Shown here: piece by piece, positions 29,650 through 43,321 of the stretch
Layout of the letters: the number at the start of each line of letters is the position of its first letter
How positions within the stretch are numbered: the first letter of the stretch is position 1
NCBI RefSeq assembly: GCF_040739495.1
Contig: NZ_CP145263.1
Coordinates: forward strand, 682,001 to 746,000
Origin: Staphylococcus capitis subsp. capitis
GTDB lineage: Bacteria; Bacillota; Bacilli; Staphylococcales; Staphylococcaceae
Reading direction: 5' to 3'
DNA: 64,000 nucleotides
Position numbers and translations under genes: made by a program
Notes under the pieces: generated by a model
What the model saw: the letters and a program-made list of their open reading frames with translations, nothing else
Database searches by the model: none
Told to the model about the DNA's origin: nothing

Positions 29650-29910
29650 TTACTTAGTCAGTTCATTGTAAACTTTTTGATCATTTTGAGTATAAATAAT
29701 GTATTCATGGTCATCAGTATCGATAATTACGCGGTTTGTTTTTCCAAATGTAGAACCAATACGAGAGATTTCTTTTCCATTTTTTTCAGGTACTGCATGG
29801 ATATCTTGGTCTTGTGAGATATTTTTAATTTCATTATTAGGTATTTTAATATCTGCTACTCTCCATTGAATACGTACTTCATTATCGTTTTTCTTTACTG
29901 TCATTGCCAT
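29650..29910 (-). CDS. small SunI/YnzG-like (bacterial PH-like) protein
   Basis: This soluble 86-residue protein contains the pattern IRIQW-type ([17 protein letters not shown]), then [17 protein letters not shown] and EYIIYT. This resembles the SunI/YnzG family of Bacillus, some members of which give immunity to the bacteriocin sublancin, while others have no known role. No bacteriocin gene is visible nearby. AAAGGATG precedes the ATG by about 11 bases. Its promoter carries a perfect cre site. The family match is from memory and would need a profile search. Confidence 0.55.
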   Translation of the reverse strand: MAMTVKKNDNEVRIQWRVADIKIPNNEIKNISQDQDIHAVPEKNGKEISRIGSTFGKTNRVIIDTDDHEYIIYTQNDQKVYNELTK

Positions 29911-29943
29911 TCAAAACACATCCTTTAAATAATTTGTATATTC

Positions 29944-29972
29944 ATCATAAATGATTTTGAAATCGTTTTCAA
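29944..29972 (-). promoter_or_regulatory. promoter with a perfect cre site upstream of the small gene
   Basis: On the minus strand TTGAAA (29972-29967), 17 bases, then TATGAT (29949-29944). The palindrome at 29957-29971, TTGAAATCGTTTTCA on the plus strand, fits the CcpA cre consensus at every defined position and overlaps the -35. Catabolite repression of the small gene is the likely result. Confidence 0.75.
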
Positions 29973-30087
29973 GTATTTATGTGATACTTTTGAATATAAT
30001 ATGTCATACTAATAAAATATTAATACGAAAGTATGTTCGCTTTATATGTAATTGTGTGTTAAAATGTTTTGAAAAGGAGAACTAGAA

Positions 30088-30594
30088 ATGACAGGTAAAA
30101 CACATGCCTCCTGTGGGGCTTTAACAGGAGCTTTGACAACTCAATATTTTCATACTGATTTATTTACTTCAGTCACTATATTGGTATTATCAACTCTAGC
30201 AAGCCTATTGCCAGACATATGTCATACCCAAAGTAAAATTGGAAGACGTTTCAGAGTTTTAAGTTTTGTTATTAGGCTACTATTTGGCCATAGGACATTT
30301 ACTCACTCTCTTGCTTTCATCATTATCATTGGTTTTTTACTGTACTTAATTCAAACACCCATGTATTATATGGTTGCAATTGTTATTGGAATAGCTTCAC
30401 ATGTTATACTAGATATATTAACACCTAAAGGGGTTAAATTATTCTATCCCTTACCATTGAATGTTGTATCGCCGCTTCATTTTAAAACAGGCGGATTAGT
30501 TGATTTATCTTTAGCTACAGCTTTTAGCTTTGGAACAGTATACACGTTGTTTCAACCCTTTTTTAATGAATTTATGTTACAGTGGCTAAATTAA
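30088..30594 (+). CDS. YdjM-like membrane-bound metal-dependent hydrolase (DUF457)
   Basis: This 168-residue membrane protein contains [13 protein letters not shown] at the N terminus, [15 protein letters not shown] and [12 protein letters not shown]. The histidine and aspartate residues are the putative metal ligands of the YdjM/DUF457 family. Hydrophobic segments follow, including [18 protein letters not shown]. Family substrate is unknown. It starts an apparent operon with the next two genes, with only 34 bases to the start of the UDP-sugar enzyme. Confidence 0.78.
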   Translation: MTGKTHASCGALTGALTTQYFHTDLFTSVTILVLSTLASLLPDICHTQSKIGRRFRVLSFVIRLLFGHRTFTHSLAFIIIIGFLLYLIQTPMYYMVAIVIGIASHVILDILTPKGVKLFYPLPLNVVSPLHFKTGGLVDLSLATAFSFGTVYTLFQPFFNEFMLQWLN

Positions 30595-30628
30595 TTCTTT
30601 GAATCATTTATACATAAGGAGAGTAATC

Positions 30629-31816
30629 ATGTTAGATAAAAACCAATTGGAGAAATATAACCAAGAGCATTTGTATGAATATGAAAAATTAATGAGTAAT
30701 AATGAAAGAGATGCACTTGAAAATAAAGTTGATGAGCTTGATTTAGAAGGAATTCAAAAACTATATCATGATTTATATGTTAATAGAAAATCAATAGATG
30801 ATGTATCATCGGTATCAGAAGTTAAGTATGAAGTGAAATCTCAACTTTCTGATGAAGATAAGCATACATATGAACAAAAGGGTTATGAAGCGATTAGAAA
30901 TGGTGAATTTGCGGTACTTCTTATGGCTGGCGGTCAAGGTACGCGATTAGGTTATAAAGGGCCTAAAGGTTCTTTTGAAATTGAGGGTGTAAGTTTATTT
31001 GAGTTACAGGCTCGCCAACTCATTAATTTAAAGAATCAAACGGGTCATACAATTAATTGGTATATAATGACTAGTGATATAAATCATGATGAAACAATAG
31101 AGTATTTTAAGAAACATCAATATTTTGATTATGATCCAGAACATGTACATTTCTTTAAACAAGCAAATATTGTAGCCTTAGGTGAAGACGGCAAACTTGT
31201 ACTTGACAGAGATGGTCATATTATGGAAACACCAAATGGTAATGGTGGAGTATTTAAATCTCTTAAAGAGGCTGGATACTTAGATAAAATGGAAAAGGAT
31301 CATGTAAAATATATCTTCTTAAATAATATTGACAATGTTCTTGTGAAAGTCTTAGATCCATTATTTGCTGGTTACACTGTAAGTAATAATAAAGATGTTA
31401 CATCTAAAACAATTCAACCTAAACATGGAGAGAGTGTTGGACGTTTAGTCAACATTGATAGTAAAGATACAGTTCTTGAGTATTCAGAATTGGATCCCGA
31501 AGTAGCCAATGATTTTGATAATGCTAATATTGGTATCCATGCATTTAAACTGGCCTATATTAAAAGTACAGTAGATAGGGAACTACCATATCATTTAGCT
31601 ATTAAAAAATTAAAACAACTAGATGAAGACTTTGGCGTTGTAGAGCTACCAACATTAAAATTTGAATTGTTTTATTTCGATATTTTCAAATATGGAACAA
31701 GTTTTGTTACATTACAAGTTCCTAGAGAAGAGGAGTTTTCACCACTGAAAAATAAAGTAGGTAAAGATAGTGTGGAAACGGCTACAGAAGATTTAAAACG
31801 TATGAGTTTGATTTAA
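30629..31816 (+). CDS. UDPGP-type UDP-sugar / UDP-N-acetylhexosamine pyrophosphorylase
   Basis: This 395-residue nucleotidyltransferase of the eukaryotic-type UDPGP family makes UDP-sugars from UTP and a sugar-1-phosphate. The nucleotide loop [20 protein letters not shown] is near residue 99, and [13 protein letters not shown] and GRLVNID are also typical. The ATG at 30629 is chosen because of AAGGAG ten bases before it. The sugar (glucose or N-acetylglucosamine) cannot be decided here. Confidence 0.85.
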   Translation: MLDKNQLEKYNQEHLYEYEKLMSNNERDALENKVDELDLEGIQKLYHDLYVNRKSIDDVSSVSEVKYEVKSQLSDEDKHTYEQKGYEAIRNGEFAVLLMAGGQGTRLGYKGPKGSFEIEGVSLFELQARQLINLKNQTGHTINWYIMTSDINHDETIEYFKKHQYFDYDPEHVHFFKQANIVALGEDGKLVLDRDGHIMETPNGNGGVFKSLKEAGYLDKMEKDHVKYIFLNNIDNVLVKVLDPLFAGYTVSNNKDVTSKTIQPKHGESVGRLVNIDSKDTVLEYSELDPEVANDFDNANIGIHAFKLAYIKSTVDRELPYHLAIKKLKQLDEDFGVVELPTLKFELFYFDIFKYGTSFVTLQVPREEEFSPLKNKVGKDSVETATEDLKRMSLI

Positions 31817-31835
31817 ATAAAAGGTGGTGGAATAG

Positions 31836-32519
31836 ATGTCTCATACATCTAAGCATAAAAAAGCATCGGTAGTTGAATCATTTAAGGACATCATTCCCTT
31901 ATCTTTTGGCGAGGAAATAGGTAATGCAGCCTCACATGGTGCGGCTGCATTATTAACATTGTTTGTATTACCTTATGCAGCTGTTCATAGCTACAATCAT
32001 GGTGGCACATTGGAATCGGTAAGTGTGTCTATTTATATTATTAGTATTTTTATGATGTTTATTTCTTCAACTATTTATCATTCTATGCAGAATTATACAG
32101 CTCATAAGTATATTTTACGTATTATCGATCATAGCATGATTTACGTAGCTATTTCAGGTACTTATACGCCAGTATTACTTACTATAGTAGGTGGATGGAT
32201 AGGATGGGTAGTGACCCTATTTTTATGGGGGACTACATTATGGGGAATATTATATAAATCCATTGCTACGAAAGTTAATCATAAGCTCAGTCTTATTGTT
32301 TACCTAGTGATGGGATGGGTTGGTGTGATATTTATACCAGTGATTATCATGCGCACCTCTTGGTTATTTATTTTATTTATATTCCTGGGTGGCCTTTCTT
32401 ATACAATAGGAGCTTGGTTTTACGCGCAAAAGAATAGACCTTATTTTCATATGATATGGCATATTTTTATTGTGATTGCATCGGTTTTACACATGATAGG
32501 GATATTATATTTTATGTAA
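31836..32519 (+). CDS. hemolysin III family (PAQR/TrhA-like) membrane protein
   Basis: This 227-residue protein has seven membrane helices. Conserved residues are EEIGNAASHG, STIYHSMQNY, RIIDHSMIYVAISGTYTP and the C-terminal HMIWHIFIVIASVLH; the histidines may bind zinc. TrhA-type members are linked to membrane energetics, and true hemolysis is doubtful. AAGGTGGTGG precedes the ATG, and it ends the operon of three genes. Confidence 0.88.
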   Translation: MSHTSKHKKASVVESFKDIIPLSFGEEIGNAASHGAAALLTLFVLPYAAVHSYNHGGTLESVSVSIYIISIFMMFISSTIYHSMQNYTAHKYILRIIDHSMIYVAISGTYTPVLLTIVGGWIGWVVTLFLWGTTLWGILYKSIATKVNHKLSLIVYLVMGWVGVIFIPVIIMRTSWLFILFIFLGGLSYTIGAWFYAQKNRPYFHMIWHIFIVIASVLHMIGILYFM

Positions 32520-32528
32520 AGTAAGTTT

Positions 32529-32563
32529 ACGGTAGAGTTTAAATGGCTCTGCCGTTTTATTTT
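32529..32563 (+). terminator. terminator after the hemolysin III gene
   Basis: ACGGTAGAG at 32529-32537 pairs with CTCTGCCGT at 32547-32555 (one G-U), followed by TTTATTTT. Confidence 0.82.
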
Positions 32564-32662
32564 AACCTAGAAAATTAATACTATTGCATGATTGCGAACT
32601 AAACATAATCGTATTAATATTTTAAGGGTTCGAAATAGATAGAACAAAAGGAGTAAATATAA

Positions 32663-34009
32663 ATGAAGTTTAGGTCGATATTAACAGTAACCGCATTGAT
32701 ACTAATCATGTTTATGGCTGCAATTGAGACATCTATTATATCTCTAGCCTTACCAACGATTAAGATAAACTTACATGCAGGTAATTTAGTATCTTTAGTT
32801 TTTACTGTTTATTTTATTGCTTTGGTCATAGCTAACCCTATTGTAGGTGAGCTGTTATCTCGTTTTAAGATATTATATATTGCCGTTGCAGGTGTTTCTT
32901 TATTTGCAATTGGTAGTTTGATGTCAGGTTTAAGTGAAACATTTACTTTTTTAATTATCTCAAGAATGATTCAAGGTTTTGGGGCAGGGGTCATGATGTC
33001 TTTATCTCAGATAGTCCCTAAACTAGCGTTTGAAATTCCTTTAAGATATAAAATTATGGGAATTGTAGGTAGTGTTTGGGGAATTTCCAGTATCATTGGA
33101 CCCATACTCGGTGGTGCGATCTTAGAATTTGCGACATGGCACTGGCTGTTCTTTATTAATATACCTATAGCAATTATTACTATTGTATTAGTACTAATGA
33201 CATTTCATTTTCCAGAGGAAGAACATGGTAATCAAACACACTTTGATGTGAAAGGATTATCAATCTTTTATATATTTATAGCATTGCTTATGTTTGGATT
33301 ATTAAATCAACAACATTTATATCTCAATATTATTGCAATCATCTTGGCTTTATTAGTATTGGTTGGCTTGTTTAAAATAGAACAAAAACAAAATAATCCA
33401 TTTCTTCCGACTAATGAGTTTAATCGATCAATTATGCTTGCTTTCATTACTGATTTATTTATAGCTATGTCATTAATAGGATATAACCTGTATATACCAG
33501 TATATTTACAAGAACAATTAGGTTTATCACCTCTTCAAAGTGGGTTTGTTATTCTACCACTATCAGTTGCATGGATTATATTAAACTTTAATTTAGCGAA
33601 GATTGAAGCAAACTTTACTAGAAAAGCATTATATATTAGTGCGTTTACAGTTCTCTTAATTTGCAGTGTTATTATTTTATTTGGCATGAAAGTGCCATTA
33701 TTGATAGCATTTTCAGTTATCTTTGCGGGACTTAGTTTTGGATATGTATACACTAAAAATAGCGTGATTGTACAAGAGGAAAGCTCTCCTAGAAATATGA
33801 AGAAGATGATGTCATTTTATGCATTAACTAAAAACCTAGGTTCATCTGTAGGTTCTACAATTATGGGGTATATGTATGCTTTAAAATCAGGTTTATTCGG
33901 CACTCATCTACACAATGTGTTAGGTTTGATTGCCGTCATTTCAATTTGCTTGTCAATGATGTGGATTTTATTTTATAAATCTAATAAAACTTCAAATTTT
34001 AATAATTAA
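32663..34009 (+). CDS. sdrM: multidrug efflux MFS transporter, SdrM-like
   Basis: This is a DHA2-type (EmrB/QacA) drug exporter of 448 residues, close to the 447 of S. aureus SdrM, which expels norfloxacin and dyes. Motif C-like GIVGSVWGISSIIGPILGG lies in helix 5 and RMIQGFGAGVMM is a family hallmark. GGAG precedes the ATG. Neighbours sepA and lmrB in the same order as S. aureus strengthen the symbol. It has its own terminator. Confidence 0.8.
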   Translation: MKFRSILTVTALILIMFMAAIETSIISLALPTIKINLHAGNLVSLVFTVYFIALVIANPIVGELLSRFKILYIAVAGVSLFAIGSLMSGLSETFTFLIISRMIQGFGAGVMMSLSQIVPKLAFEIPLRYKIMGIVGSVWGISSIIGPILGGAILEFATWHWLFFINIPIAIITIVLVLMTFHFPEEEHGNQTHFDVKGLSIFYIFIALLMFGLLNQQHLYLNIIAIILALLVLVGLFKIEQKQNNPFLPTNEFNRSIMLAFITDLFIAMSLIGYNLYIPVYLQEQLGLSPLQSGFVILPLSVAWIILNFNLAKIEANFTRKALYISAFTVLLICSVIILFGMKVPLLIAFSVIFAGLSFGYVYTKNSVIVQEESSPRNMKKMMSFYALTKNLGSSVGSTIMGYMYALKSGLFGTHLHNVLGLIAVISICLSMMWILFYKSNKTSNFNN

Positions 34010-34027
34010 AAAGGTTTTCAAATACAA

Positions 34028-34057
34028 AAAACGTCTACTATAAGAGTAGGCGTTTTT
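34028..34057 (+). terminator. terminator of the SdrM-like gene
   Basis: AAACGTCTACT pairs with AGTAGGCGTTT with one G-U, followed by T residues. Confidence 0.85.
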
Positions 34058-34126
34058 AAATTTTATAAGGTGATGAATACGTGATACTATAAATATGTAT
34101 TAAAAAAGAGGGGAGGACAATGAGTG

Positions 34127-34594
34127 ATGAAATTCTTTAAAAATAAATTTTATAATTTAGCTGTAACACTTATTGTTCTCGCTATCTTTGTATTGTCCGG
34201 GGCGATATTCTTAACATTTCTTGGTTTTGGATTATATGGGTTAAGTAGGATTTTAATATTTTTTCATTTAGGTTATTTTGGCTACAATAAAGGATTTTAT
34301 GACAATTTGTTCTACTATGGTAGCTATATAGTATTGGGATATTTTACTCTTTTTGCTGTTGAGCATTTAATGGACTACTTTAAGAAGAAATTGCCTAACA
34401 ATCCTTATTTTCAGGGTATTACATTTCATCTTATTTCTTATATAGTAACGACAGTGATGTTTTATTTTATAGTACATATTCACTATGTATATATTAATAT
34501 TCAATTTTGGGTAATTATGTTAATCATAGGATTTCTATTTATTTGTAAGGAGATATTTTATCCTGAAAGTGAGAACTTGAATAACAAGAAATAG
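34127..34594 (+). CDS. sepA: multidrug resistance efflux protein SepA
   Basis: This 155-residue four-helix membrane protein matches the staphylococcal SepA drug-efflux protein closely over its whole length ([46 protein letters not shown]). SepA in S. aureus confers low-level tolerance to dyes and acriflavine. The name is shared with an unrelated S. epidermidis protease. GGGAGG lies ten bases before the ATG at 34127; a GTG at 34124 is directly in front. Confidence 0.88.
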   Translation: MKFFKNKFYNLAVTLIVLAIFVLSGAIFLTFLGFGLYGLSRILIFFHLGYFGYNKGFYDNLFYYGSYIVLGYFTLFAVEHLMDYFKKKLPNNPYFQGITFHLISYIVTTVMFYFIVHIHYVYINIQFWVIMLIIGFLFICKEIFYPESENLNNKK

Positions 34595-34677
34595 TAATTA
34601 AGCATTTATTTTGCTTTGATAATTATAATTTGATTGAATATAACACTGTTATAAAAACAATAAAGGAGTAAAGGTTC

Positions 34678-36120
34678 ATGTCTAGTATCGATTTACCCAA
34701 AACGAAGCGGAATTTAATTGTAGCAGTGATGTTAGTGAGTGCGTTTGTAGCAATTTTAAATCAAACTTTACTCAACACTGCTTTACCTCACATTATGCGA
34801 GAATTAAAAATTGATGAAAGCACTTCCCAATGGCTAATTACTGGATTTATGCTTGTAAATGGTGTCATGATACCACTTACAGCTTTTCTAATGGATAGAG
34901 TTAAAACTAGACCTTTATATTTAGGAGCTATGGGTACATTTTTACTAGGATCAATTGTAGCTGCGGTTGCGCCTAATTTTGGTGTGTTGATGACAGCAAG
35001 AGTTATTCAAGCAATAGGCGCCGGTGTGTTGATGCCTTTAATGCAATTTACACTTTTCACTTTATTCTCCAAAGAACATCGTGGCTTTGCTATGGGGCTA
35101 GCTGGTTTAGTCATACAGTTCGCTCCAGCTATTGGACCTACATTCACAGGCTTAATCATTGATAATGCAAGTTGGAGAGTGCCATTTATTATTATAGTCG
35201 GTATCGCCTTAATTGCTTTTATCTTTGGTTTAATTTCAATTTCTAGTTATAACGAAACGAAGGATTCAAAATTAGATAAACGCTCTGTTGTATACTCGAC
35301 TATAGGTTTTGGTATTATGCTGTATGCATTTAGTAGTGCTGGAAATTTAGGTTTTTCTAATCCAATAGTTATAGGATCGTTAATCATAAGTATTATTATT
35401 ATCTCAATATTTGTTAGAAGACAACTAACGATTTCCAACCCATTACTTAACCTCAATGTATTTAAAGGTAGAATCTTTTGTTTCAGTACAATTACATCAA
35501 TGATTATTATGTTATCTATGGTTGGACCTGCACTACTTATTCCTCTATATGTACAAAACGCTTTAGGTTTATCTGCGTTGTTATCAGGTTTAGTGATTAT
35601 GCCAGGTGCGATTATAAATGGAATAATGTCAGTATTTACTGGACGTTTCTATGATAAATATGGTCCGAGACCATTAATATATGCTGGTTTTAGCTTATTA
35701 ACGATTTGCACATTATTGCTTTGTTTCTTAAAAGCAGACACATCTTATATTTATCTTATTGTCATTTATGCGATTAGGATGTTTGCTGTTTCTCTACTAA
35801 TGATGCCTATTAATACAACTGGTATTAATGCATTAGACAATAAAGATATTTCACACGGTACTGCTATTATGAACTTTGGTCGTGTGATGGCTGGTTCATT
35901 AGGAACTGCATTAATGGTAACGTTTATGAGTATTGGTTCGAAATGGATTGGGCCATCCTCGTCTGCACATGCTAGTAAAGAATTATTACAAAGACAAAGT
36001 GTTGCTGCCGGAGTTGATGTTTCATTCGCTCTAGTTACAGGTTTTGTTGTTGTTGCATTCTTATTTGCGTTATTTATTAAAGAACCTAATAGAAAATCTC
36101 AAAATATGAGAGAAGTCTAA
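34678..36120 (+). CDS. lmrB: multidrug export MFS protein, LmrB/EmrB-like
   Basis: This DHA2-family exporter has 480 residues and about 14 membrane helices. Motifs are NQTLLNTALPHIMRELKID (helix 1), GAGVLMPLMQ and LVIQFAPAIGPTFTGLI (motif C). It lies third in the efflux cluster, 83 bases after sepA with AAAGGAG before its ATG. Two similar transporters side by side suggest an old duplication. Substrate range is not deducible. Confidence 0.82.
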   Translation: MSSIDLPKTKRNLIVAVMLVSAFVAILNQTLLNTALPHIMRELKIDESTSQWLITGFMLVNGVMIPLTAFLMDRVKTRPLYLGAMGTFLLGSIVAAVAPNFGVLMTARVIQAIGAGVLMPLMQFTLFTLFSKEHRGFAMGLAGLVIQFAPAIGPTFTGLIIDNASWRVPFIIIVGIALIAFIFGLISISSYNETKDSKLDKRSVVYSTIGFGIMLYAFSSAGNLGFSNPIVIGSLIISIIIISIFVRRQLTISNPLLNLNVFKGRIFCFSTITSMIIMLSMVGPALLIPLYVQNALGLSALLSGLVIMPGAIINGIMSVFTGRFYDKYGPRPLIYAGFSLLTICTLLLCFLKADTSYIYLIVIYAIRMFAVSLLMMPINTTGINALDNKDISHGTAIMNFGRVMAGSLGTALMVTFMSIGSKWIGPSSSAHASKELLQRQSVAAGVDVSFALVTGFVVVAFLFALFIKEPNRKSQNMREV

Positions 36121-36129
36121 ATTATATAT

Positions 36130-36167
36130 GAAGTTAGCCTATTATTATGGGCTAACTTCTTTTTTTA
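36130..36167 (+). terminator. terminator of the LmrB-like gene
   Basis: GAAGTTAGCC at 36130-36139 pairs perfectly with GGCTAACTTC at 36150-36159, followed by a T run. Confidence 0.92.
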
Positions 36168-36263
36168 TAATAAAAAAAGACTTATAATAAAAAAGATAAA
36201 CTACGTAATCGAATAACTTTTGTTATTATGTAGATAAATTATTATATTTAAGGGGGATTTACT

Positions 36264-37328
36264 TTGTTAACGGTAAATCAAGTTGAAGAAATAGTAGGTG
36301 CATTAAAAGACCCAATTATTGATGTACCTTTGAAAGAAACTGATGGTATAGTTAACGTTACCATTAAAGAAGATATTGAGCACGTTAGTGTTAAAGTTGC
36401 AATGGCTCAATTAGGGGGACAACCGCAGTTGGATTTACAAATGGCAATTGTAAAAGCTCTAAAAGAAAACGGTGCTAATACAGTAGGTATTCGTTTTGAA
36501 GAATTACCACCGGAGTCAGTAGAAAAGTATCGTGGTAAAGGAACAGAAAAGCCTAAAACAATTGAAGGTTTACTTTCTCTAAATAATCCAGTTGAATTTA
36601 TTGCAATTGCTTCCGGTAAAGGTGGCGTAGGTAAATCAACTGTAGCTGTTAATCTAGCTGTAGCTTTGGCAAGAGAAGGTAAAAAAGTTGGACTCGTAGA
36701 TGCTGATATTTATGGTTTCAGCGTTCCAGATATGATGGGGATTGATGAAAGACCGGGAGTAGATGGCAAAGAAATTATTCCGGTTGAACGTCATGGCGTT
36801 AAAGTTATTTCAATGGCTTTCTTTGTAGAGGAAAACGCACCTGTCATTTGGAGAGGTCCAATGTTAGGAAAAATGCTTACTAATTTCTTTACAGAGGTTC
36901 AATGGGGAGATTTAGATTATCTTTTACTTGATTTACCACCTGGCACTGGAGATGTAGCCTTAGATGTACATTCAATGCTACCTTCTAGTAAAGAGATCAT
37001 AGTTACTACTCCGCATCCTACAGCAGCGTTTGTAGCAGCTAGAGCTGGAGCTATGGCTAAACATACAGAACACTCCATTTTAGGTGTAATAGAAAATATG
37101 AGTTATTTCGAAAGTAAAGAAACTGGTAATAAGGAATATGTATTTGGTAAAGGTGGAGGTACTAAACTTGCTGATGAATTAGAAACACAGCTATTTGGAG
37201 AGTTGCCTCTTGAACAACCTACGTGGAACCCTAAAGATTTTTCACCATCTATTTATCAGCCTGAAGATCGTTTAGGAGAAATTTATACATCAATCGCCAG
37301 AAAAGTCATAGCCAGTACTCAAAAATAG
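36264..37328 (+). CDS. mrp: Mrp/ApbC-type iron-sulfur carrier P-loop ATPase
   Basis: Mrp holds and transfers iron-sulfur clusters. The 354-residue protein begins with a MIP18/DUF59 domain (about residues 3-75), then the deviant Walker A SGKGGVGKSTVAVNLA near residue 114, DADIYGFSVPDMMG and LLLDLPPGTGDVALD (Walker B). The start is TTG at 36264, set by AGGGGG seven bases upstream and by the family N terminus. The CxxC of some Mrp proteins is not seen. It is monocistronic. Confidence 0.9.
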   Translation: MLTVNQVEEIVGALKDPIIDVPLKETDGIVNVTIKEDIEHVSVKVAMAQLGGQPQLDLQMAIVKALKENGANTVGIRFEELPPESVEKYRGKGTEKPKTIEGLLSLNNPVEFIAIASGKGGVGKSTVAVNLAVALAREGKKVGLVDADIYGFSVPDMMGIDERPGVDGKEIIPVERHGVKVISMAFFVEENAPVIWRGPMLGKMLTNFFTEVQWGDLDYLLLDLPPGTGDVALDVHSMLPSSKEIIVTTPHPTAAFVAARAGAMAKHTEHSILGVIENMSYFESKETGNKEYVFGKGGGTKLADELETQLFGELPLEQPTWNPKDFSPSIYQPEDRLGEIYTSIARKVIASTQK

Positions 37329-37360
37329 TATCTTAATGTAATTTAACCAAAGGTATACTG

Positions 37361-37400
37361 ATCACACAGAAACAAATTTTGTTTTTGTGTGATTTTTCTA
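37361..37400 (+). terminator. mrp terminator
   Basis: The arms ATCACACA and TGTGTGAT, extended by an A/T-rich inner stem, are followed by TTTTTCT. Confidence 0.85.
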
Positions 37401-37488
37401 TTGCAAAATTTAGAAATCATGCTAGAATATTTCTTTGTGAGCTACGAATTAGCTGTTCACAAATTTAAAAAATAATTCAATTTAAATG

Positions 37489-37517
37489 TTGACTTAAAAA
37501 CGTGAAATTGATATTAT
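37489..37517 (+). promoter_or_regulatory. rRNA operon promoter P1
   Basis: TTGACT at 37489-37494, 17 bases, then TATTAT at 37512-37517. The upstream A/T tracts could act as an UP element. Confidence 0.82.
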
Positions 37518-37637
37518 ATAAAAGTCGCTGAAAAGCGATTGTAAAGTATTTAATTTAATTGTTAAGCAAGTGTAAAAATTACCCTTGCAAACATTATAAA
37601 AACACTTTAAAATAAATAAAGTAATCTTAAGAAATCA

Positions 37638-37666
37638 TTGACACTTCTTCTTAGAAAAGATATGAT
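37638..37666 (+). promoter_or_regulatory. rRNA operon promoter P2
   Basis: A perfect TTGACA at 37638-37643, 17 bases, then TATGAT at 37661-37666. It lies about 130 bases before the 16S gene, after P1, giving the usual tandem arrangement. The leader from 37680 to 37793 contains the conserved GAAAACTGAATGACAA box. Confidence 0.85.
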
Positions 37667-37793
37667 TGAAAAGATTGATTTTATTGAGATGAACATTGAA
37701 AACTGAATGACAATATGTCAACGTTAATTCCAATAAACGTAACGAAACGTTACAAACTATTTAGTATTTATGAGCTAATCAAACATCATAATT

Positions 37794-42511
<4,718 letters not shown>

Positions 42512-42579
42512 ATTAAAATGTTTTGCGACGCAAAATCATTACTTACTATCTAGTTTTGAATGTATAACACATTCATTTG

Positions 42580-42695
42580 TCTGGTGACAATGGCAAGGAG
42601 GTCACACCTGTTCCCATGCCGAACACAGAAGTTAAGCTCCTTAGCGCCGATGGTAGTCGGGCTTACGTCCCGCTAGAGTAGGACGTTGCCAGGCA
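42580..42695 (+). rRNA. rrf: 5S ribosomal RNA
   Basis: This is a 116-nt gene beginning TCTGGTGACAATGGCAAGGA. It contains the conserved CCATGCCGAACACAGAAGTT, and the two ends pair. Confidence 0.96.
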
Positions 42696-42705
42696 ATATC
42701 ATTAA

Positions 42706-42780
42706 TCCGCAGTAGCTCAGTGGTAGAGCTATCGGCTGTTAACCGATCGGTCGTAGGTTCGAATCCTACCTGCGGAGCCA
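42706..42780 (+). tRNA. tRNA-Asn (GTT)
   Basis: A complete cloverleaf; TCCGCAG pairs with CTGCGGA. The anticodon loop CTGTTAA has GTT, and the CCA end is encoded. Confidence 0.97.
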
Positions 42781-42781
42781 G

Positions 42782-42856
42782 GGCTCCTTGGTCAAGCGGT
42801 TAAGACACCGCCCTTTCACGGCGGTAACACGGGTTCGAGTCCCGTAGGAGTCACCA
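42782..42856 (+). tRNA. tRNA-Glu (TTC)
   Basis: The acceptor arm GGCTCCT pairs with AGGAGTC. The anticodon is TTC in CTTTCAC, and CCA is encoded. It starts two bases after tRNA-Asn. Confidence 0.97.
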
Positions 42857-42860
42857 TTAT

Positions 42861-42936
42861 GGAGAATTAGCTCAGTTGGGAGAGCATCTGCCTTACAAGC
42901 AGAGGGTCGGCGGTTCGAACCCGTCATTCTCCACCA
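42861..42936 (+). tRNA. tRNA-Val (TAC)
   Basis: The acceptor arm GGAGAAT pairs with ATTCTCC. The anticodon is TAC in CTTACAA, and CCA is encoded. Confidence 0.96.
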
Positions 42937-42954
42937 TTCTTAAGTGAATATGCC

Positions 42955-43038
42955 GGAGGGGTAGCGAAGTGGCTAAACGCGGCGGACTGTAAATCCGCTC
43001 CTTCGGGTTCGGCAGTTCGAATCTGCCCCCCTCCACCA
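42955..43038 (+). tRNA. tRNA-Tyr (GTA)
   Basis: This tRNA has the long variable arm of the class II type (CTCCTTCGGGTTC region). The anticodon is GTA in CTGTAAA, and CCA is encoded. Confidence 0.97.
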
Positions 43039-43044
43039 TCTCAT

Positions 43045-43119
43045 TGGGCTATAGCCAAGCGGTAAGGCAACGGACTTTGACTCCGTCACGCGCTGGTTCG
43101 AATCCAGCTAGCCCAGCCA
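43045..43119 (+). tRNA. tRNA-Gln (TTG)
   Basis: The acceptor arm TGGGCTA pairs with TAGCCCA. The anticodon is TTG in CTTTGAC, and CCA is encoded. Confidence 0.97.
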
Positions 43120-43122
43120 TTA

Positions 43123-43195
43123 GAGCCATTAGCTCAGTTGGTAGAGCATCTGACTTTTAATCAGAGGGTCAGAGGTTCGAATCCTCTATGGCTCA
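43123..43195 (+). tRNA. tRNA-Lys (TTT), no encoded CCA
   Basis: The acceptor arm GAGCCAT pairs with ATGGCTC. The anticodon is TTT in CTTTTAA. The gene ends GGCTCA followed by CTTTT, so CCA must be added by the tRNA nucleotidyltransferase. It is the last tRNA and the only one in the cluster lacking CCA. Confidence 0.96.
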
Positions 43196-43201
43196 CTTTT
43201 A

Positions 43202-43230
43202 AACACCTTCATTATTGAAGGTGTTTTTTT
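43202..43230 (+). terminator. rRNA/tRNA operon terminator
   Basis: AACACCTTC at 43202-43210 pairs perfectly with GAAGGTGTT at 43217-43225, followed by a T run. Confidence 0.95.
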
Positions 43231-43263
43231 ATTTGATTTAAATAAATATAATTACAATACTTC

Positions 43264-43292
43264 TTGAAAAATGCAAGCGTATACATTATTCT
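43264..43292 (+). promoter_or_regulatory. rocF promoter with perfect cre in the spacer
   Basis: TTGAAA at 43264-43269, 17 bases, then TATTCT at 43287-43292. The cre ATGCAAGCGTATACA at 43271-43285 fits the CcpA consensus at every defined position and fills the spacer, so CcpA could block initiation directly. Confidence 0.75.
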
Positions 43293-43321
43293 GAATCTAT
43301 GTAAATGAAAGGGGTATTGTC

